This document shows positions 42,780 through 49,153 of a stretch of 49,153 nucleotides of DNA, one piece after another. The DNA is taken from the NCBI RefSeq assembly GCF_022760835.1, contig NZ_JAKTNQ010000018.1, forward strand, positions 1 to 49,153, in the 5' to 3' direction. Under the pieces are notes generated by a model that saw nothing but the letters and a program-made list of their open reading frames with translations, searched no databases and had not been told where the DNA came from. The stretch's first letter is position 1, and every line of letters starts with the position of its first letter. Source of the stretch: Thermus altitudinis (GTDB lineage: Bacteria > Deinococcota > Deinococci > Deinococcales > Thermaceae). Both the position numbers and the translations under genes were made by a program.

Positions 42780-44387
42780 TTACGCCAGGGTTACCCGGTC
42801 CCGGCCCGTTTCCTTGGCCCTTAGAAGGGCGTAGTCGGCCTTTAGGATCCACTCCTCCACCTGGGCCTCGTTCTCGGGAACCTCCCCACCCGCAATGCCG
42901 GCGGAAAGGGTGAGGGGGTAGGGGATGGGGTCCACCTTTTGGCTGCGGAAGCGGTAGCGGATCCGCTCCACCACCTCCTTGGCGGCTTCCCGGCCCGCGC
43001 CATAGAGGAAAAGGAGGAACTCCTCGCCCCCATAGCGCACCGCCAGGTCCTCCTGCCGCACGCTGGCCTTGAGGATGCGGCCCAAAAGCTTTAGAACCTC
43101 ATCCCCCACGGGGTGGCCGTAGGTGTCGTTCACCCTTTTGAAATGGTCTATGTCCAGCATGACCACGCTTAGGGGAGCCTGGTAGCGCCGGGCCAGGGCC
43201 AGGAGTTTGGGCAGTTCCACCTCCAGGCCCCGCCGGTTCAGGAGGCCGGTGAGGGGATCGGTGAGGGCTAAGGTGCCCCACTCCACCTGGCGCAGCACCT
43301 GCCTTATCCGCTCCCCCAAGAGGGAGAGGAAGCCTGGGGGGATGGGCTCTTCCAGAGGCTTTTGCAAGTAGAGGTAGGCGGCATCCCCGCTTAAAGGAAT
43401 GGTGAGGGCATGGGCGGTTCTTTCCCCCACCAGGCCCCGCCTCCCCCGCACCTCCAGGCCCACGGCCGTGGGGAGGAGGTGGCGGGTGGCCTCGAGGGCC
43501 CCCCTTAGAAGAGCCTCTGGGCTCAAGGTCTGGGTCACGCTGGGGGAGAGGCGGGCGAGCTCCTCCAGGAACCGGGTCCAACGCAATCCCTTCTCCTCCG
43601 TACGGCGCCATTCCAGATGGTTGGCGTAAAGGAGGCCCAACCCTCCCACCAGACCGCCGTAAAGGGCCAGGACCCGCACTTCCCAAGGGGACGGGTCGTT
43701 TAACAAGGAAGCGGGCATCAGGAAGAGCCCCCCAAGGGCCAGGGCCTGCCCCAGAAAGGAGGCCCTCCCCGCTCGCTCCTCCAGCACCCCCAGGGCCAGG
43801 AGGAGGTAGCCCAGGGTCCAAAGCAGGTGGACGGGGTGCCCGGTGGGGTACCCCCCGGCCGCCTCCAAGAAGGCGTAGGCCATGTCCGCCACCAAAAAGA
43901 GAAGGAGACCCGCCCCCCAAAGGGCCCGTCCTCCGATGCCCTCTTGGAAAATAGGTTCCAACCGCGGCAGGAGGAGGAGAAGGAGGAGGGCGTCCCAGAC
44001 CGTGTAGAGGCGGTCTATACCCAGTTCGGGCTGAAAGGCGGAGCCCATGCCTAAAAGCCCCAGGGGCAGGAGCCAAAGGCTCAGGCGGGGCGGTTTTCCC
44101 GGAAGCCAAAGGAGTCCCCAGGTCAGGGCGGCGTACCCTATAAGGTAGGGAAACTCCAGGTAGAGTCCTCGAGGCAGGCGGCCCAGGTCCTCAAGGGTCC
44201 AAGCCAGATCGCCCAGGCCCAAGAAGAAAAGCCCTAATCCAAAGGGTTTCTCCCGGTGCCCAAGGAGAATACCCCCGCCTATCAGGGCCACCAGGGGGGT
44301 TAAAAAGCGCTCGCTCCAAGGAGCGGTGGGAGGGAATAGGCCGAGGAATAGGATAAGGGCCAGGGACCCAAGCCAATAGGCAACCAC
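42780..44387 (-). CDS. Membrane diguanylate cyclase (multi-helix sensor plus GGDEF)
   Basis: 535 residues. Eight or nine hydrophobic helices fill about 1-250. A GAF-like linker (about 265-360) and a GGDEF domain (about 375-535) with active-site GGEEF in RYGGEEFLLFL follow. It should make cyclic di-GMP. The RxxD inhibitory site before GGEEF is not clearly present (LKASVRQEDLAVRYGG carries RQED). The GTG start lies 6 nt after TAAACT (44399-44394), which overlaps the lysK stop codon. Confidence 0.88.
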   Translation of the reverse strand: MVAYWLGSLALILFLGLFPPTAPWSERFLTPLVALIGGGILLGHREKPFGLGLFFLGLGDLAWTLEDLGRLPRGLYLEFPYLIGYAALTWGLLWLPGKPPRLSLWLLPLGLLGMGSAFQPELGIDRLYTVWDALLLLLLLPRLEPIFQEGIGGRALWGAGLLLFLVADMAYAFLEAAGGYPTGHPVHLLWTLGYLLLALGVLEERAGRASFLGQALALGGLFLMPASLLNDPSPWEVRVLALYGGLVGGLGLLYANHLEWRRTEEKGLRWTRFLEELARLSPSVTQTLSPEALLRGALEATRHLLPTAVGLEVRGRRGLVGERTAHALTIPLSGDAAYLYLQKPLEEPIPPGFLSLLGERIRQVLRQVEWGTLALTDPLTGLLNRRGLEVELPKLLALARRYQAPLSVVMLDIDHFKRVNDTYGHPVGDEVLKLLGRILKASVRQEDLAVRYGGEEFLLFLYGAGREAAKEVVERIRYRFRSQKVDPIPYPLTLSAGIAGGEVPENEAQVEEWILKADYALLRAKETGRDRVTLA

Positions 44388-44396
44388 GCCCCAAGT

Positions 44397-46674
<2,278 letters not shown>

Positions 46675-46686
46675 ATGCTCGCCTCC

Positions 46687-46734
46687 AAAAGAAAAGCCCC
46701 CGGGCAGGCCCGGGAAGCCAGGCTTCCCAGGCCC
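46687..46734 (-). promoter_or_regulatory. Attenuator hairpins before lysJ
   Basis: Hairpin A pairs 46734-46722 with 46718-46706 (13 bp, three-base loop). Hairpin B pairs 46716-46709 with 46704-46697 (CCCGGG core, four-base loop) and runs into CTTTTCTTTT. The stems share 46716-46706, so they exclude each other. The same GGGGGCTTTTCTT ending occurs in the aminotransferase leader at 26626. Confidence 0.6.
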
Positions 46735-46735
46735 A

Positions 46736-46759
46736 TTAGGTTTTGCCCCAGGCGGCCAT
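46736..46759 (-). CDS. Leader peptide MAAWGKT ahead of lysJ
   Basis: Seven codons plus TAA, starting 9 nt after the -10 of the lysJ promoter. It has one Lys (AAA) and one Trp (TGG) codon. The stop lies one base before hairpin A. A lysine-responsive role is plausible since lysJ-lysK are lysine genes, but a single Lys codon is weak evidence. Confidence 0.5.
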   Translation of the reverse strand: MAAWGKT

Positions 46760-46768
46760 CTCCCCTTC

Positions 46769-46797
46769 AGGGTAGGGGGATGGGGGCCTCCTGTCAA
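46769..46797 (-). promoter_or_regulatory. Promoter of lysJ-lysK
   Basis: On the minus strand TTGACA (46797-46792) and TACCCT (46774-46769) are exactly 17 bp apart. Confidence 0.8.
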
Positions 46798-46801
46798 CGG
46801 A

Positions 46802-46807
46802 TAGACT
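46802..46807 (+). promoter_or_regulatory. -10 element (TAGACT) of folK
   Basis: TAGACT lies six nt before GTG 46814, only four bases from the opposing lysJ -35. Confidence 0.45.
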
Positions 46808-46813
46808 GGGAGG

Positions 46814-47293
46814 GTGCTGGCCTATGTGGGCTTGGGCTCCAACCTGGGGGACCGGGCAGGCTACCTGCTAAAGGCCCTTTCCCTCCTTTCCCGCCTGGAG
46901 AAAACCCGTCTCCTTCGCCTTTCCCCCGTGTACGAAACCGAGCCCGTGGGCCCGCCCCAGCCCCTTTACCTGAACCTGGTGGCGGAGGTGGACACGGAGC
47001 TTTCCCCCAGGGCTTTTCTGGAGGCCCTCTTGACGGTGGAGCAGAGCCTGGGGCGGGAGCGGAAGGAGCCTTGGGGGCCAAGGACCATTGACCTGGACCT
47101 CCTTCTATACGGGGACCTGGTCTTGCAGGAGGAGGGCCTCGAGGTGCCCCACCCTAGGCTTTCCCAGCGGGCCTTTGTCCTGGTGCCTCTGGCCGACCTT
47201 ATTCCTGAGGGGCGGCACCCCGTGCTTGGACGCACCTTTGCCGAGCTCCTGGCCCCCTTGGACCGGAAGGGGGTGCGCCCCTTTGTGCTATAG
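46814..47293 (+). CDS. folK: 6-hydroxymethyl-7,8-dihydropterin pyrophosphokinase
   Basis: Folate biosynthesis enzyme. It has 159 residues from GTG, with [11 protein letters not shown] at the N-terminus, [18 protein letters not shown], and the signature [13 protein letters not shown]. It diverges from lysJ, and the mRNA is probably leaderless. Other folate genes are not nearby. Confidence 0.94.
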   Translation: MLAYVGLGSNLGDRAGYLLKALSLLSRLEKTRLLRLSPVYETEPVGPPQPLYLNLVAEVDTELSPRAFLEALLTVEQSLGRERKEPWGPRTIDLDLLLYGDLVLQEEGLEVPHPRLSQRAFVLVPLADLIPEGRHPVLGRTFAELLAPLDRKGVRPFVL

Positions 47294-47294
47294 T
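47289..47294 (+). promoter_or_regulatory. Candidate -10 (TATAGT) for the S1-domain gene
   Basis: TATAGT overlaps the folK stop codon and lies 41 nt before the next start. No good -35 is visible. Confidence 0.3.
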
Positions 47295-47335
47295 GGGGGC
47301 ATCGCGGATCACCGCCGCGCAAAGGGAGAAGGAAA

Positions 47336-47713
47336 GTGGACCTAGAAGCAGGAAGTGTGGTAGAGGGCCGCGTGGTGCGGGTTACGGATTTTGGCGCTTT
47401 TGTGGAGCTCCCGGGGGGCGAGCAGGGCCTGGTGCACATCTCCCAGATCGCCCATGAGTTCGTGAAGAACGTGCGGGACTTTCTCAACGAGGGGGATATC
47501 GTCCAGGTGATGGTAAAGGGCCGGGATGCCAAGGGGCGGCTGGACCTTTCCATCAAGGACCTCACCCCTGCCCCAGAAGGAGCTCCACCTCCCAGGCCCA
47601 GGCGCCTGCCCAAGCAATCCCCCGAGTTTGAGAACAAGCTGAAAAGCTTCCTCCGAGGCACCGGGGGCTTCGGCGGCAAGGGGGGTAAGAAGGGCGGCAA
47701 GAAGAAGCGATAA
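47336..47713 (+). CDS. S1-domain RNA-binding protein
   Basis: 125 residues from GTG 47336 behind AAGGGAGAAGG. One S1/OB domain (residues 1-77: [38 protein letters not shown]) resembles polynucleotide phosphorylase-type S1 and general stress protein 13. A basic Gly/Lys tail ([13 protein letters not shown]) could add RNA affinity. Likely a ribosome- or RNA-associated accessory protein; the exact role is unknown. A clear terminator follows. Confidence 0.85.
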   Translation: MDLEAGSVVEGRVVRVTDFGAFVELPGGEQGLVHISQIAHEFVKNVRDFLNEGDIVQVMVKGRDAKGRLDLSIKDLTPAPEGAPPPRPRRLPKQSPEFENKLKSFLRGTGGFGGKGGKKGGKKKR

Positions 47714-47726
47714 CCCTAAGGGTTCC

Positions 47727-47759
47727 CCCCGGGGGTGTATGCCCTCGGGGTTTTGTTTT
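47727..47759 (+). terminator. Terminator after the S1-domain gene
   Basis: CCCCGGGGG (47727-47735) pairs with CCCTCGGGG (47742-47750, one G-T), followed by TTTTGTTTT. The last T begins the TAAAGT hexamer (47759-47764) upstream of trxA. Confidence 0.85.
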
Positions 47760-47772
47760 AAAGTGGTGGGGT

Positions 47773-48105
47773 ATGGCGAAGCCCATAGAGGTTACCGACG
47801 CCAACTTTGACCAGACCCTAGCCGGATATCCCTTGGTCCTGGTGGACTTCTGGGCGGAGTGGTGTGCCCCTTGCCGCATGATCGCCCCCATCCTGGAGGA
47901 GCTGGCCAGGGAGTACGCAGGGAAGGTCGTGGTGGCCAAGCTGGACGTGGACGAAAACCCCAAGACGGCCATGCGCTTTAGGGTCATGAGCATTCCCACG
48001 GTGATCCTCTTCAAAAACGGCCAGCCGGTGGAGGTGCTGGTGGGGGCCCAGCCCAAGCGCAACTTTGAGGCCAAGATTCAGAAGCACCTGCCGCCAAGCG
48101 CATGA
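47773..48105 (+). CDS. trxA: Thioredoxin
   Basis: 110 residues with the active site WCAPC (about 31-35), [10 protein letters not shown] context and cis-Pro in SIPTVILF. A general cytosolic disulfide reductant. TAAAGT lies 8 nt before the ATG, so it may be a leaderless message. Its stop overlaps the plsX ATG as ATGA. Confidence 0.95.
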   Translation: MAKPIEVTDANFDQTLAGYPLVLVDFWAEWCAPCRMIAPILEELAREYAGKVVVAKLDVDENPKTAMRFRVMSIPTVILFKNGQPVEVLVGAQPKRNFEAKIQKHLPPSA

Positions 48106-49124
48106 GGATCGCCCTGGACGCCATGGGGGGGGACCATGCCCCCGGGGTCACGGTTCAGGGGGCCCTCCTGGCAGCCAAGGAAGGGGTGGAGGTCCTTTTG
48201 GTGGGGGAAGAGGCCCGCTTGCGGGCGGAGCTTTCCCGCCATGGGGCCTCCTTGCCCATCCACCACGCCCCGGACTGGATTCCCATGGAGGAGCACGCCA
48301 CCGAGGTGAGAAAGCGTCGGGAAAGCTCCATCATGGTGGCCATGGACCTCCTAAAGCGGGGCCAGGTACAGGCGGTGGTGTCCATGGGCCACACCGGGGC
48401 CACCATGGCCGCGGCCCTTTTCACCCTAGGGCGGGTGAAGGGGGTGGAACGGCCCGCCCTTTTGGTGGAGTTCCCCAGCCAAAGGGGGCGCACCTTCCTC
48501 CTGGACGGGGGGGCTAACGCCGACTGCCGCCCCTCCTTCTTGGTGCAGTTCGCGGCCATGGGCCTGGCCTATGCCGAGGCCAACGGTTTGCCAGCGCCAA
48601 AGGTGGGCCTCCTTTCCATCGGCGAGGAGGAAGGGAAGGGGAACGCCCTGGTGCTGGAAACCTATCCCCTCCTGAAGAAGGCCTTGGGGGAGCGGTTTTT
48701 CGGCAACGTGGAAGGGCGGGACATCTTCTTGGGCACCACGGAGGTGGTGGTCACCGATGGTTTTACGGGAAACGTGGTCCTGAAGCTGGCGGAAGGGGAG
48801 GCCAAGGTGCTCTTGGGCTGGGTCAAAGAGGCCCTTAGCGGAAGCCTTTTGGCCAGGCTGGGGGCCCTTTTGGCCCGGGGGGCCCTGCGAAAGTTGAAGG
48901 AAAAGGTGGATCCCTCCCAGTACGGGGCCATGCCCCTTCTGGGGGTGGAGGGGGCGGTTTTCGTCGGCCACGGTTCCGCCGACCCGTTAGCGGTGAAAAA
49001 CGCCCTTCTCCGGGCCAAGGCCTTGGTGGGGGCGGGGCTTTTGGAACGAGTGCGGGCAGGCCTTTCCGCTTTACAGAAAAAGGGGGGTGTGGGGGACCAT
49101 CACCCCGGACCCGGCACCACCTGA
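48102..49124 (+). CDS. plsX: Phosphate acyltransferase PlsX
   Basis: Makes acyl-phosphate from acyl-ACP for phospholipid synthesis. The 340-residue protein has the typical N-terminus [52 protein letters not shown] and [10 protein letters not shown]. It is translationally coupled to trxA. Twenty-nine bases remain after it, including GGGAGGTG, too few to assign the next gene. Confidence 0.95.
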   Translation: MRIALDAMGGDHAPGVTVQGALLAAKEGVEVLLVGEEARLRAELSRHGASLPIHHAPDWIPMEEHATEVRKRRESSIMVAMDLLKRGQVQAVVSMGHTGATMAAALFTLGRVKGVERPALLVEFPSQRGRTFLLDGGANADCRPSFLVQFAAMGLAYAEANGLPAPKVGLLSIGEEEGKGNALVLETYPLLKKALGERFFGNVEGRDIFLGTTEVVVTDGFTGNVVLKLAEGEAKVLLGWVKEALSGSLLARLGALLARGALRKLKEKVDPSQYGAMPLLGVEGAVFVGHGSADPLAVKNALLRAKALVGAGLLERVRAGLSALQKKGGVGDHHPGPGTT

Positions 49125-49153
49125 ATGGGAGGTGAAGCACATTCAGGATAGCA

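Noticed and set aside
49125..49153. Start of another gene after plsX (GGGAGGTG then KHIQDS-like codons)
   Set aside because: Only 29 bases remain, with no clear ATG in a useful frame.

Overview
The window is a GC-rich, gene-dense chromosomal segment from a Thermus-type bacterium (Deinococcus-Thermus). The inference rests on the pervasive G/C third positions, the arginine/alanine/leucine-rich but cysteine-poor proteins, the short overlapping genes, the LysJ/LysK enzymes of the amino-adipate lysine route, a 164-residue CarD, a 79-residue 7Fe ferredoxin, and many start codons sitting 6-9 nt after a -10 hexamer. The Act (alternative complex III) respiratory cluster is not one I associate with Thermus thermophilus, so another Thermus species is likely. 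Species assignment is inference.

Layout. 1-712: the 3' part of an IS200/IS605-type tnpB and its right end. 754-7752: an exopolysaccharide block (membrane dehydratase, Wzz-like chain-length protein, UDP-glucose dehydrogenase, UDP-xylose synthase). 7811-12254: the conserved rplU-rpmA-obgE-nadD-yqeK-LCP-rsfS run. 12272-14862: a decayed Uma2 gene, a small membrane protein, panC and pilT. 14866-15947: a broken DUF5615/DUF433 toxin-antitoxin-like pair. 16145-20580: pyrimidine nucleoside phosphorylase, M23 peptidase, bactofilin, accD, accA. 20651-28501: a PEGA-repeat exported protein, an SdpI-like membrane protein, a nucleotidyltransferase, ferredoxin, GNAT, cold-shock protein, dnaJ, a PLP aminotransferase with an attenuator-like leader, and uppP. 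28555-33897: ispD, ispE, a TenA-like gene, carD, a TetR regulator, a serine-less cyanophycinase-like protein, DUF2227, a TlpA-like thioredoxin and tsaE. 33924-34010: tRNA-Leu(GAG). 34235-40881: actA-actB-actC-actD-actE-actF. 41019-42775: SQR-like flavoprotein and DUF1641. 42780-46674: diguanylate cyclase, lysK, lysJ (minus strand). 46814-49124: folK, an S1-domain protein, trxA and plsX.

How the parts work together. The polysaccharide genes make and sort sugar nucleotides and polymer length; uppP and the LCP protein serve undecaprenyl-linked envelope assembly. accD/accA and plsX feed lipid synthesis, and ispD/ispE feed isoprenoids. The Act genes form a quinol:electron-acceptor oxidoreductase, and the following SQR-like gene could deliver electrons to the same quinone pool.

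The most unusual signals are regulatory. Two unrelated transcription units (the aminotransferase at 26672 and lysJ at 46674) share a layout: a promoter, a tiny near-leaderless leader peptide, a hairpin beside its stop codon, and a competing terminator hairpin followed by a similar T-rich run. Several divergent gene pairs share palindromic or interlocked -10/-35 elements. Other oddities are a TnpB that has lost its RuvC glutamate, a cyanophycinase homologue without its serine, and decayed toxin and Uma2 genes.
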